In this document: positions 45,383-53,744 of the stretch, one piece after another
Position numbering within the stretch: position 1 is the first letter of the stretch
How the letters are laid out: each line of letters opens with the position of its first letter
NCBI RefSeq assembly: GCF_000980815.1
Contig: NZ_CP011311.1
Coordinates: 1,813,815-1,877,814, forward strand
Direction of reading: 5' to 3'
Source of the DNA: Corynebacterium camporealensis
GTDB taxonomy: Bacteria > Actinomycetota > Actinomycetes > Mycobacteriales > Mycobacteriaceae
Length of the DNA: 64,000 nt
Notes under the pieces: model-generated
Told to the model about the DNA's origin: nothing
Databases searched by the model: none
Seen by the model: the letters and a program-made list of their open reading frames with translations, nothing else
Position numbers and translations under genes: made by a program

Positions 45383-48300
45383 ATTTCCGTCCCCGGCGTG
45401 TCACTCGACGACGCCCGCGTCCGCGGGAAGGCTTGCTTCCAGAGGACTTCGCATCGGCCTTAGGTTTCTGCTCAGCCTCCGCAGACTGCTGCTTGACCTG
45501 CTGCTTTGGCGCGGCATCGTGGCTGTCTGCCTTACGACGCACCGTCTTGCGCACCGCACGACGACGCCCATGCGAGTTCCGCACGGTCACCTTCGGCTTG
45601 CCGGTCTCCTTCTTGTCAGACTGCCGCTTGTCGGCCTTCGGCTTCGTGTCTTCTTGCTTCGCATCTTGCTGCGAAGCCTCGACCTTTGCCGCCTCCATCT
45701 TCGGCTTGGTCGTACGGCGCACGGCACGACGACGCTTGCGGCTGGTGCGCTGCACCTGCATTTCGGTGCGCTTCTCTTGCTTCTCCGCCGCTACGTCCTC
45801 AGCCTGCTGCTGTGGCGCGTCCTCGAAGTCGCTGCGCTGCGGACGGTGGTCCGAGCGGGAGTTGCCACGAGTCTTGCGCTTGCGGCGTGGAGAGGCCTCA
45901 AATTCAGCGACAGCCTCTTCGTAGGTCTGCTTCTGCTCTGGCTTCTCAGCCTTGGAATCCGCCTTGCGCTCGGACTTACGCTCCGCCTTCTTCTCGGGCT
46001 TATCGCCCTTCTTGGAAGGCTTATCGTCGTGCTGCTGCTTCTGCTCCTTACGGGAGCCCTTGGAGCTTGCTTTACGACGACGGCGGCGACGCGATGCCGG
46101 AGTCTCCTCAATCACGACATTGGCGACGAGCTCTTCCAGCTCCGCATCGGAGTCCTTCTTGGACTTCTTCTTGTCACCCTTGTCAGCATTGTCTGCCTTG
46201 TCGTGCTCAGACTTGTTCTGAGCACCCTGCCTTTCGTCCTCGGCGTCTTCGTGACGATGCATCGCCTTCGCCGCAGGGTGACCAGCTGGGTCCTGGTTCT
46301 TCTTCTTGGAACGGCGGGACTTGCGGTTGTCGTGGTCGTGCTCAGGCTCTTCATCCACCGGGTACTCGTGGACAATGAGACCACGGCCATGGCAGTGCTC
46401 ACACTCAGTGGCAAAGGACTCGAGAAGGCCGGTTCCCAGGCGCTTACGGGTCATCTGTACCAAGCCGAGAGAGGTCACCTCAGAGACCTGGTGGCGCGTG
46501 CGGTCACGGCCCAAGGCTTCCTTAAGGCGGCGCAGGACCAGCTCCTGGTTTTCAGGCAGGACCATGTCGATGAAGTCGACGACAATCATGCCGCCCAGAT
46601 CGCGCAGACGCATCTGGCGCACGATTTCCTCGGCTGCCTCCAAGTTGTTCTTGGTGACAGTTTCTTCCAGGTTGCCGCCTGAACCGGTGAACTTACCGGT
46701 GTTGACGTCAATGACGGTCATAGCTTCGGTGCGCTCGATAATCAGCGTGCCGCCAGACGGCAGCCAGACCTTGCGGCTGAGTGCCTTATGTAGCTGCTCA
46801 TCGATGCGGTAGTTCTCAAACGCGTCCTGACCGCCGTGTTCGTTGCGCTGGTACTCGACAACGCGATCAGCCAGGTCCGGAGCCATGGAATCGACATAAG
46901 CGCGCACGGTGTTAAAGGAACGACGACCATCGACCACCAAGTGGGAGAAGTCTTCGTTGAAGAGGTCACGCACGACCTTGACCAGCAGGTCCGGCTCTTC
47001 GTAGAGAGTGACCGGCTTGGCGCCCTTAGAAGACTTTTCCTGCTCAGCACGCTGGGTGATGGCATCCCACTGCAGCTGCAGACGATTGACGTCGGAAGCA
47101 ATGGCTTCCTCAGCCACGTTTTCGGCAGCGGTACGAATAATCGCACCACCCTTGTCGGATACGACGCGCTCCAGGATGTCCTTCAAACGCTTGCGCTCCG
47201 GCACGGGTAGCTTGCGCGAGATACCTGCGCTGCGACCACCTGGCACGTACACCAGGTAACGACCCGCCAGCGAAATCTGAGTACTCAGGCGTGCGCCCTT
47301 GTGGCCCAGCGGGTCCTTGGTGACCTGTACGAGTACCTGGTCGCCGGCCTTGAGCGCCTGCTCAATGCGACGGGAACGCCCGCCCAGACCGGCAGCACGC
47401 CAATCAACTTCACCGGCATAAAGCACGCCGTTGCGACCGGTTCCGATATCGATGAAGGCAGCCTCCATCGACGGAAGCACGTTCTGCACACGGCCCAAGT
47501 AGATGTTGCCAATAATCGACGCCTGGGACTCCGTGGTCACGAAGTGCTCGACCAGCAGATCGTCTTCCAGCACGCCGACCTGGGTAATCCAGCCGCCGCC
47601 ATCGTTGCGCTTCTTATCGCGCACGACCATGGTGCGCTCCACCGATTCCCGGCGCGCTAAGAACTCAGCCTGGGAGACCAGATGCTTGCGCTGGTGTCCC
47701 TTCTCGCGCATTTCGCTGCGACGACGACGCTGCGCCTCAATACGAGTCGAGCCACGCACAGCCTTCGGCTCTTCAATCTGCTCGACGTCGTCCTGCTGCT
47801 CGGTATCGGTCTCAGCCTCTGCTCCCCGACCACGCGAGGTTCCACGGCTGCCGCGACGACGGCCCTTGCCAGATTCAGTCTCGCGCTTCGGCTGCGGCGT
47901 CGGTGCCTTAAAGATCGGTGCGAAGTCGTAGACCTCCGGCTCATCCTCTGGCATCGGAGTCACAACTGGGGCGTCGTCTTCTTCGAAGTCATCGCCTGCT
48001 TCGACGAGGGCCTCATGCAGCTTTTCGATGTCCATGGTGCCCAGGTCCTGCTCAACCTCAGGCTCGTCCTGCTCGTCGTCGTCATCGGCATCGTCAGCCG
48101 ACGAATCAGCAGACTCCTCAGAGGACGACTTATCTTCTTCCTCTTCTTCGCGGCGTTCTTCGACTTCCTTTTCCACCTTTTCTTCGATTTGGTGGATTTC
48201 GTTGGCGACGTTCTTGCGGACGCGGTCGCGTAGCTTTTCGTCGGCTTCGACGATGTGGTTGAGCACCTTGTCAGCTTCCTCGGCGGTTACAGAGGATTGG

Positions 48301-48491
48301 GGTGCTTTCTTGATGTCTAACTCGGCGAATTGGGCGACGAGTTCTTTGGAGGCCAGTCCAATTTTCTTGGCCAGGGTATAGAGGCGAATTTTCTCGCCGA
48401 TTTCCGAGCGGTCTAACTTGCTAATCAGTACCGCTGCGGCTTCTAGGTTTTCAGTTGTGTTGGTTGAGTCTTCGGGCTTTTTAGCCATCAT
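45381..48491 (-). CDS. rne: Ribonuclease E/G with N-terminal IF-2-like domain
   Basis: This 1036-residue endoribonuclease processes rRNA and degrades mRNA. Near residues 35-80 is an IF2_N-like segment (KIRLYTLAKKIGLASKELVA). An acidic region follows, then the catalytic core: S1 domain (VGVLEDDLLVEHFVTTESQ and IYLGRVQNVLPSMEAAFIDI, about 335-375), the DNase-I-like part with VIDVNTGKFTGSGGNLEETV, and Zn-link cysteines in CEHCHGRG. The C-terminal 300 residues are disordered and Lys/Arg-rich (RGRRRVTRRGRK), probably binding RNA. ATG 48491 (a second ATG follows directly) is chosen; upstream residues are Arg-rich non-protein. Confidence 0.93.
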   Translation of the reverse strand: MMAKKPEDSTNTTENLEAAAVLISKLDRSEIGEKIRLYTLAKKIGLASKELVAQFAELDIKKAPQSSVTAEEADKVLNHIVEADEKLRDRVRKNVANEIHQIEEKVEKEVEERREEEEEDKSSSEESADSSADDADDDDEQDEPEVEQDLGTMDIEKLHEALVEAGDDFEEDDAPVVTPMPEDEPEVYDFAPIFKAPTPQPKRETESGKGRRRGSRGTSRGRGAEAETDTEQQDDVEQIEEPKAVRGSTRIEAQRRRRSEMREKGHQRKHLVSQAEFLARRESVERTMVVRDKKRNDGGGWITQVGVLEDDLLVEHFVTTESQASIIGNIYLGRVQNVLPSMEAAFIDIGTGRNGVLYAGEVDWRAAGLGGRSRRIEQALKAGDQVLVQVTKDPLGHKGARLSTQISLAGRYLVYVPGGRSAGISRKLPVPERKRLKDILERVVSDKGGAIIRTAAENVAEEAIASDVNRLQLQWDAITQRAEQEKSSKGAKPVTLYEEPDLLVKVVRDLFNEDFSHLVVDGRRSFNTVRAYVDSMAPDLADRVVEYQRNEHGGQDAFENYRIDEQLHKALSRKVWLPSGGTLIIERTEAMTVIDVNTGKFTGSGGNLEETVTKNNLEAAEEIVRQMRLRDLGGMIVVDFIDMVLPENQELVLRRLKEALGRDRTRHQVSEVTSLGLVQMTRKRLGTGLLESFATECEHCHGRGLIVHEYPVDEEPEHDHDNRKSRRSKKKNQDPAGHPAAKAMHRHEDAEDERQGAQNKSEHDKADNADKGDKKKSKKDSDAELEELVANVVIEETPASRRRRRRKASSKGSRKEQKQQHDDKPSKKGDKPEKKAERKSERKADSKAEKPEQKQTYEEAVAEFEASPRRKRKTRGNSRSDHRPQRSDFEDAPQQQAEDVAAEKQEKRTEMQVQRTSRKRRRAVRRTTKPKMEAAKVEASQQDAKQEDTKPKADKRQSDKKETGKPKVTVRNSHGRRRAVRKTVRRKADSHDAAPKQQVKQQSAEAEQKPKADAKSSGSKPSRGRGRRRVTRRGRK

Positions 48492-48694
48492 GTGAGGAGT
48501 ACTCCTACGTAGGTCTCGCGCAGTGTTCCCCGGGCGCAGGCACCTTGCTTTCCGATGCCGCCGCCGCACAGGGATTTCCTTATCCTGCGGAATTGCTTGT
48601 GTGCTCTATGAAGTTCTTACTGTCCACGCTTGGTGCGACAGTTCATCACCCATTGTGGCACATTTAAGCGGCTTCGAGTGCAGGTGCGATGTGT

Positions 48695-48700
48695 TAAGTT
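48695..48700 (+). promoter_or_regulatory. -10 box of the four-helix membrane protein gene (leaderless)
   Basis: TAAGTT lies six bases before the ATG at 48707. Confidence 0.35.
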
Positions 48701-48706
48701 GATTTC

Positions 48707-49477
48707 ATGACTCAGCCACCCGCACGTCGCCAAGAAGTAGGCAAAATGGTTGCCCACTACCGGCGCCGTAATGAGCCGACATTTGGCATATACGCGAGCA
48801 TGTTCGTCCCGACTGCATTCGCGATTACCAGCCTGACTACGGGCGAGCCGATAATGTTTACCTTCGCGATGCTGAGCACGGTTTTGGCTCTTGTTATGGG
48901 GTTTTGGGTCTTTCGCAACTTTCCCGCCAACCTATCGCCAGAAATTACTGAGTATCGCTCTGGTGACTATCCCCTACTGGCCTACTGGTCACCGGTCATT
49001 GGCGCATTCATACCGATGTTAGCTGCTCCCTTCGCCGGCCAGTTCGACATTGAAGTCCCACCCACGATTGGGGCCGCAGTTGGTGGGGTCTACTTGGGCA
49101 GCGTGTTTGCTTTGGTGACGTGGATGCAGCATCGTCGTCCCTTTATGGTGGGTGCGCGCCGCTGCGCCAAGATTTTGGAAGACGGCTCGCTCGAAGGCAT
49201 TACGAACGAACGCCTCGATGTCGCTGAAGAACACGAGCACATCCTTGCCGCACTCATCGCGGTCGGCGCTGTCGACGGCAATACGATACAGGCCAAGTGG
49301 CTACCTAGCATCATGGATGTCGACGAGGTCGAAGAACTACAGGAACCACTGGAAACACTGGCCAGCGCAAAGCTTACCGACGTCAACCGCACCGGTTTGT
49401 ACCACAAACTTCCAACGTGGACACTCACCATCAAGCCCCTGGGCGTGCGGTGTTTGAATCAGCTGCGTAGCCGCTAA
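48707..49477 (+). CDS. Four-helix membrane protein with a soluble C-terminal domain, unknown function
   Basis: This 256-residue protein begins with a basic segment (ARRQEVGKMVAHYRRRNE), has four hydrophobic helices in two hairpins (about 27-70 and 88-142), and ends in a cytoplasmic domain of about 110 residues. That domain (EHEHILAALIAVGAVDGNTI, then LASAKLTDVNRTGLYHKL) looks helical with a possible winged-helix arrangement, but I cannot assign a family. It is the only plus-strand gene between rne and gabD, convergent with ndk. A membrane-bound regulator is one possibility. Confidence 0.7.
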   Translation: MTQPPARRQEVGKMVAHYRRRNEPTFGIYASMFVPTAFAITSLTTGEPIMFTFAMLSTVLALVMGFWVFRNFPANLSPEITEYRSGDYPLLAYWSPVIGAFIPMLAAPFAGQFDIEVPPTIGAAVGGVYLGSVFALVTWMQHRRPFMVGARRCAKILEDGSLEGITNERLDVAEEHEHILAALIAVGAVDGNTIQAKWLPSIMDVDEVEELQEPLETLASAKLTDVNRTGLYHKLPTWTLTIKPLGVRCLNQLRSR

Positions 49478-49485
49478 ACGGAAGG

Positions 49486-49522
49486 TCTAAAACCACGAAA
49501 CCCAGGCCGGGTGGGCCTGGGT
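49486..49522 (-). terminator. Rho-independent terminator after ndk
   Basis: A 9-bp stem (acccaggcc / ggcctgggt, 49500-49522) is followed on the minus strand by TTTCGTGGTTTT. It lies between two convergent genes and may serve both. Confidence 0.75.
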
Positions 49523-49544
49523 GAGGTGTTTAAAACGCTGTGCT

Positions 49545-49955
49545 TTACAGGTTCGGAAACCAGATAGCGATCTCGCGCTCAGCGGACTCTGCAGAGTCAG
49601 AGCCGTGGACGATGTTCTCAGCAACGCTCAGTGCGAAGTCACCGCGGATGGTGCCCGGGGTGGCCTTGGAGACCGGGTCGGTGCCACCGGCCAGCTGACG
49701 CCATGCTTCGACGGCGCGCTCGCCCTCGACGATGCCAGCAACCAGCGGAGCAGAGGTGATGAAGTCAACCAACTCGCCGAAGAAAGGCTTGTCCTCGTGC
49801 TCGGCGTAGTGCTTCTTTGCGGTCTCCTCGTCGGCAACGCGCAGGTCCATAGCGGTCAGCTTCAGGCCCTTGCGCTCGATGCGAGAGATGATCTCGCCTA
49901 CGTGGCCGTTCTTAACACCGTCTGGCTTGATGAGAATGAGTGTACGTTCAGTCAT
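49545..49955 (-). CDS. ndk: Nucleoside diphosphate kinase
   Basis: This 136-residue enzyme transfers the gamma phosphate between nucleotides through a phosphohistidine. The active-site histidine is in [14 protein letters not shown] (about residue 117), and the N-terminal [20 protein letters not shown] is standard. Length matches the family. It has 37 bases between it and the upstream small membrane gene on the same strand. Confidence 0.97.
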   Translation of the reverse strand: MTERTLILIKPDGVKNGHVGEIISRIERKGLKLTAMDLRVADEETAKKHYAEHEDKPFFGELVDFITSAPLVAGIVEGERAVEAWRQLAGGTDPVSKATPGTIRGDFALSVAENIVHGSDSAESAEREIAIWFPNL

Positions 49956-49992
49956 GTCAGCAATCGTACTAAAGAACTACGCCGTGCGCCCC

Positions 49993-50322
49993 TCAGGGGC
50001 GGGCTAGTTGCTGCACGACCTCTTCGGCACCTTCTTGATCCACATGGCGGAACCATAAACGCACCTGCTTAACTGCGGTTCCGTAGTGGCCCTGGTCCAG
50101 CAAGTCGCGGATGGTTTGGCGCTTCTTTTCATCCAGATCGGACAGCTCCAGCGGACGGTCGCGACCAGGGGTATCACCGCTGTGCGTACTAAAGCCCAGC
50201 ACCAGGAACAGGCCTGCACCGATAATCGCTACTACCGGTAAGGCAGGCGAGCCCGTCCATGCACGCAACACTATTGCTGCGATGCAAAAGACGACGGCTG
50301 CTAGGAAGTAAAAGATGCGCAT
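49993..50322 (-). CDS. Small membrane protein upstream of ndk, unknown function
   Basis: This 109-residue protein has two hydrophobic segments (about 3-22 and 29-46) and a soluble tail with LSDLDEKKRQTIRDLLDQGH and KQVRLWFRHVDQEGAEEVVQ, which looks helical. It lies between the dehydrogenase gene (ten bases) and ndk on the same strand and is probably co-transcribed. Similar two-helix proteins next to ndk occur in Corynebacterium; no function is known to me. Confidence 0.7.
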   Translation of the reverse strand: MRIFYFLAAVVFCIAAIVLRAWTGSPALPVVAIIGAGLFLVLGFSTHSGDTPGRDRPLELSDLDEKKRQTIRDLLDQGHYGTAVKQVRLWFRHVDQEGAEEVVQQLARP

Positions 50323-50332
50323 TGCTGTAAGT

Positions 50333-51829
50333 CTAGCGCAGCAGATCGCGCGCGGACTTCAGCGCAAGTGTGAGCAGGCCAGCCCACTGCGCACCATCAT
50401 CCAAGAAGGGACGCGACAGCGGAATCACACGCTGTGCGGCCACGGTGCGCGGTTCGGTGTACTTCAACAGACCCTGCTCGCCGTGGCGACGGCCCATACC
50501 GGACTGCTTCCAGCCACCCATCGGGGCATCGAAGCTCGACCAGCCGGCAGCCCAGCCTTCGTTGATGTTCACGGTTCCCGCTTCCAGCTGCGAGGCTAGC
50601 TTGCGGGCAGTGGATTCCTTACCGAAGACCGACGCATTCAGACCATACTCGGTGTCATTGGCACGACGCACAGCTTCCTCATCGCTGTCGACGACCTCAA
50701 TGAAGACCACCGGACCGAAGGCCTCTTGGCGGTAGAAGTCGGCGTCCTCCGGGACATCGCTAAGTACCGTCGGCGCGTAGAAGGCCGGGCCGAGCTCTGG
50801 CAACGGCTTGCCACCGGTGAGTACCTTCGCTCCCTTAGCCACGGCATCCTGGACCAACTCGTCGACTTTGTTCATGTGCTCTGGCGAAATCAGCGAGCCC
50901 ATATCGGTCTGCCAGTCGTTGTCGCCAGCAATCTGCATGGCTTCGACGGCGCTGCGGAATGCCGGAATGAACTGGTCGGCCACATCGCGGTGAACATACA
51001 TGCGCTCAATGGAAATGCACAGCTGACCAGAGTTGGCAAAGCAGGCCTCACGCACAGAATCAACGATGTCGGAAGGCTTGGCATCGTGGGTAATAATCAG
51101 CGGGTTCTTGCCACCCAGCTCACCGGAAAAGCCGACGAGACGCTCCGCAGCCTGCGCGGCGAGCTTCTTTCCGGTCTCGGTAGAGCCAGTGAACATGACG
51201 TAATCAGCATTCTTTACGATGCCCTGGCCTACCTCCGTGCCCTTACCCGGCAGGATCTGCAGCACCTCACGCGGCAGACCGGCCTCGTACATCAACTCCG
51301 CACCCAGCAGCGGGGTCAACGGGGTCTGCAGGTCAGGTTTAAGAACAACGGCATTGCCTGCCATCAGCGCTGGAATCGCATCCGCAATAGAAAGCGCCAG
51401 CGGGTAATTCCAGGGGCTAATAATGCCGACGACACCAATCGGGTCGCGCTCGACCTCAGTCTTGGTCACCAGCGGGAAAGCACCGCGCACGCGCTTAGTC
51501 TTAAGCAATTCCTTCGCGCCATAACCGTAGTGGCGGGATGCTAATGCCGAATCCAAGACCTCGGCGAATGCAGAAGCACGGTTCTTACCGGTTTCTGCCT
51601 GCAGCTGGTCGAGCACCTCGGCCTGCTTTTCTAGCACCAGGTCGTGGTAGCGCAGCATAATCTTCCTGCGCTCTTTCATGCTGGTTTCTGCCCATTGCTT
51701 TTGGGCGCTACGTGCGCGTTCGATGGCCGCGACGGTATCGGCCTCGTCATAAATACGCACGCTGTCAATGACTTCCCCGGTGACGGGGTTGGTAACGTCG
51801 TGCTGTGGTTCGTTAATTGTGGTGGTCAT
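50333..51829 (-). CDS. gabD: NAD(P)-dependent aldehyde dehydrogenase, succinate-semialdehyde type
   Basis: This 498-residue aldehyde dehydrogenase has SPWNYPLALSIADAIPALMA (about 145), the catalytic glutamate in GFSGELGGKNPLI (about 243) and the catalytic cysteine in ANSGQLCISIERMY (about 278). It resembles corynebacterial GabD-type enzymes that oxidise succinate semialdehyde to succinate, but the substrate is inferred. ATG 51829 is chosen: the upstream in-frame residues lack homology and GGGGTGG precedes the ATG. A TATCCT box is eight bases upstream. It diverges from a secreted phosphoesterase. Confidence 0.88.
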   Translation of the reverse strand: MTTTINEPQHDVTNPVTGEVIDSVRIYDEADTVAAIERARSAQKQWAETSMKERRKIMLRYHDLVLEKQAEVLDQLQAETGKNRASAFAEVLDSALASRHYGYGAKELLKTKRVRGAFPLVTKTEVERDPIGVVGIISPWNYPLALSIADAIPALMAGNAVVLKPDLQTPLTPLLGAELMYEAGLPREVLQILPGKGTEVGQGIVKNADYVMFTGSTETGKKLAAQAAERLVGFSGELGGKNPLIITHDAKPSDIVDSVREACFANSGQLCISIERMYVHRDVADQFIPAFRSAVEAMQIAGDNDWQTDMGSLISPEHMNKVDELVQDAVAKGAKVLTGGKPLPELGPAFYAPTVLSDVPEDADFYRQEAFGPVVFIEVVDSDEEAVRRANDTEYGLNASVFGKESTARKLASQLEAGTVNINEGWAAGWSSFDAPMGGWKQSGMGRRHGEQGLLKYTEPRTVAAQRVIPLSRPFLDDGAQWAGLLTLALKSARDLLR

Positions 51830-51933
51830 GCCACCCCAGGATACGTAAATCCCACTCGCGCTGCGAAGGTCTAGAGTTTGGGTTACTTTATAGCGGCCCA
51901 TTGTTTGCTCTACTATCTTTCAAGGAATACTTA

Positions 51934-53226
51934 ATGCGTTCTTCCCGGATTCTGGCCGCTGTTACCGCCACCACCCTTGCTACTGGCATGGGTATGGCCA
52001 CCGCTTCTGCTGAGACCGGCGATGTCACCCAGCCCATCCTGCAGCCCGGAACCGATGCCAGCCAGCTGCTGCTTTCCTGGTACACCGAGGACCTGCGCAT
52101 CGGTCAAGAAGAAGCCATCATTGCTCCCACCGAGGAGATGAACGGTGAAGAATTCCCGGAGGATGCACTAACTATCGCTTCCGATCGTTCGCTCGCCGTC
52201 GGTGCGTATTCCAATAAGGTTGAGTTGAATGATTTGCGGCCAGAAACCTCCTATACCTACCAGGTTGGTTCCGATAAGTTCGGTTGGTCTAAGCCGCAGA
52301 CCTTCAACACGGGCACTGCTGGCGATGAGTGGAACTTCCTCTTCTACGGCGACCCGCAGCTGGGTTCCTCTGGGGATTTAGCCGCTGATACCCAGACCTG
52401 GCAGCAGACCGTCACTACCTCCACGCAGGCACATCCGAACTCGTTGTTCTTACTCTCTGCTGGCGACCAGGTCGAAGCAGGCGTGCAGCACCACCACGAT
52501 GCATTCAAGTCCGCACCGGAGCTCGGCCAGTTCCCCACTGCCACGCTGATGGGCAACCACGACGTGCTCAACCCGGCGATGTATTACAACAACTACGCCT
52601 TCCCGAACCTGGAGGACGGCAACTACTTCTTCGAGCGCAACAATGCGCTCATCATCGCGCTGGATTCCAACTTCACCAACAGCTTTTCGGTGAAGAAGCA
52701 CATCGATTACGTCAATCGCGTCGTCGAAGGACACGGTGGCGACAAGGACTGGATCATCACCACCTTCCACCACTCCCCGTACTCCCAGGCAGGCCACAAC
52801 GATGACTTCAACATCGAGCGCCTGCGCAACGAGTTAACACCCGCGCTTTCCGATGCCGGCGTCGACGCCGTCCTCGGCGGCCACGACCACATCTACACCC
52901 GCTCCCACCTCATGGAGGGAACCACCCCGGTTATTCCGGAGAATGACCCCGAATACGAACCGCAGGCTGGCGATGTCCTCTATCCCGAGGAAGGCCAAAC
53001 CCTCTACCTGGTGGCCAACTCCTCGTCCGCCTCGAAGTTCTACGGCTTTTCCGCCTACGACGAGGAAGCCACCGAAGAAACCGGCGACGAGTGGACTGCG
53101 GTGTGGAACCAGGATGAAACCCCGGACTACACCAACGTGGAGGTCTCCCCGACCGAACTGACCTTTAGCACCTACAACGTCGATAGCGGTGACCTTGTCG
53201 ACGAAGTCACCCTGTCCAAAAACTAG
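51934..53226 (+). CDS. Secreted metallophosphoesterase with purple-acid-phosphatase-like N-terminal domain
   Basis: This 430-residue exported enzyme has a signal peptide of about 26 residues (cleavage after TASA). A fibronectin-like domain (about 40-115, with RPETSYTYQVGSD) is followed by a calcineurin-like phosphoesterase. Metal ligands are visible: D in FLFYGDPQLG, D in SAGDQVEAG, N-H-D in LMGNHDV, H in TTFHHSPYS and H-D-H in GGHDHIYTRSH. It probably frees phosphate from organic esters outside the cell. The ATG at 51934 has AAGGA eight bases upstream, and TACTAT is at about 51910. The next gene is convergent. Confidence 0.88.
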   Translation: MRSSRILAAVTATTLATGMGMATASAETGDVTQPILQPGTDASQLLLSWYTEDLRIGQEEAIIAPTEEMNGEEFPEDALTIASDRSLAVGAYSNKVELNDLRPETSYTYQVGSDKFGWSKPQTFNTGTAGDEWNFLFYGDPQLGSSGDLAADTQTWQQTVTTSTQAHPNSLFLLSAGDQVEAGVQHHHDAFKSAPELGQFPTATLMGNHDVLNPAMYYNNYAFPNLEDGNYFFERNNALIIALDSNFTNSFSVKKHIDYVNRVVEGHGGDKDWIITTFHHSPYSQAGHNDDFNIERLRNELTPALSDAGVDAVLGGHDHIYTRSHLMEGTTPVIPENDPEYEPQAGDVLYPEEGQTLYLVANSSSASKFYGFSAYDEEATEETGDEWTAVWNQDETPDYTNVEVSPTELTFSTYNVDSGDLVDEVTLSKN

Positions 53227-53228
53227 CG

Positions 53229-53255
53229 AAAGGCCCGCCGAAGCGGGCCTTTCCT
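53229..53255. terminator. Bidirectional terminator between the phosphoesterase and the DUF4233 gene
   Basis: A 10-bp stem (aaaggcccgc / gcgggccttt, loop CGAA) has T-rich ends on both strands. A second hairpin (cgagggaggc / gccttccctcg, about 53264-53287) lies beside it. Confidence 0.8.
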
Positions 53256-53297
53256 ATTCGCCACGAGGGAGGCTTTAGCCTTCCCTCGCGAGAGGTG

Positions 53298-53744
53298 TTA
53301 ATCCTCTTGCGCGTTGAGGTGCTGGGTCGTCAGCAGGCCGCGTTGCATGCGGGCGACTAGGTTGCTGCGCATGTAGGCGGCGAGGAACCACAGGGCGCAG
53401 AAGATGATCATGATGGCGGCAACGCCCCAGTGGACCATGAAGCCTAAGATGATGCCTAAGATTTGGACGACGATGATGGCGGTGAGTGCCCAGCGCTGGC
53501 TGACGAAGATCAGCATGCCCAGGTGGAAGACAATCAAGGCGATGACGACGCCGTAGTTGAAGGGGACCCAGAGTTCGCCATCGTAAAGCTTGTTGAGCAC
53601 CGGCAAAGCCAGGACCAGGGTGATTGATTCCATGATGAGGGAGCTGGCAATCACCATGCCGTTGAAGCTTTTCAGCGGGTCTTTGGCGGGCTTGCCGCCC
53701 ATGCCGAGCGGTCCAATTTCATTTTCTGGGACCTGCTTGCTCAT
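53298..53744 (-). CDS. DUF4233 membrane protein
   Basis: This 148-residue protein has about four hydrophobic helices (about 28-48, 62-82, 87-103 and 105-123). It fits the DUF4233 family, found next to folC across actinobacteria. It overlaps folC by four bases and is surely in the same operon. The function is unknown. Confidence 0.85.
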   Translation of the reverse strand: MSKQVPENEIGPLGMGGKPAKDPLKSFNGMVIASSLIMESITLVLALPVLNKLYDGELWVPFNYGVVIALIVFHLGMLIFVSQRWALTAIIVVQILGIILGFMVHWGVAAIMIIFCALWFLAAYMRSNLVARMQRGLLTTQHLNAQED

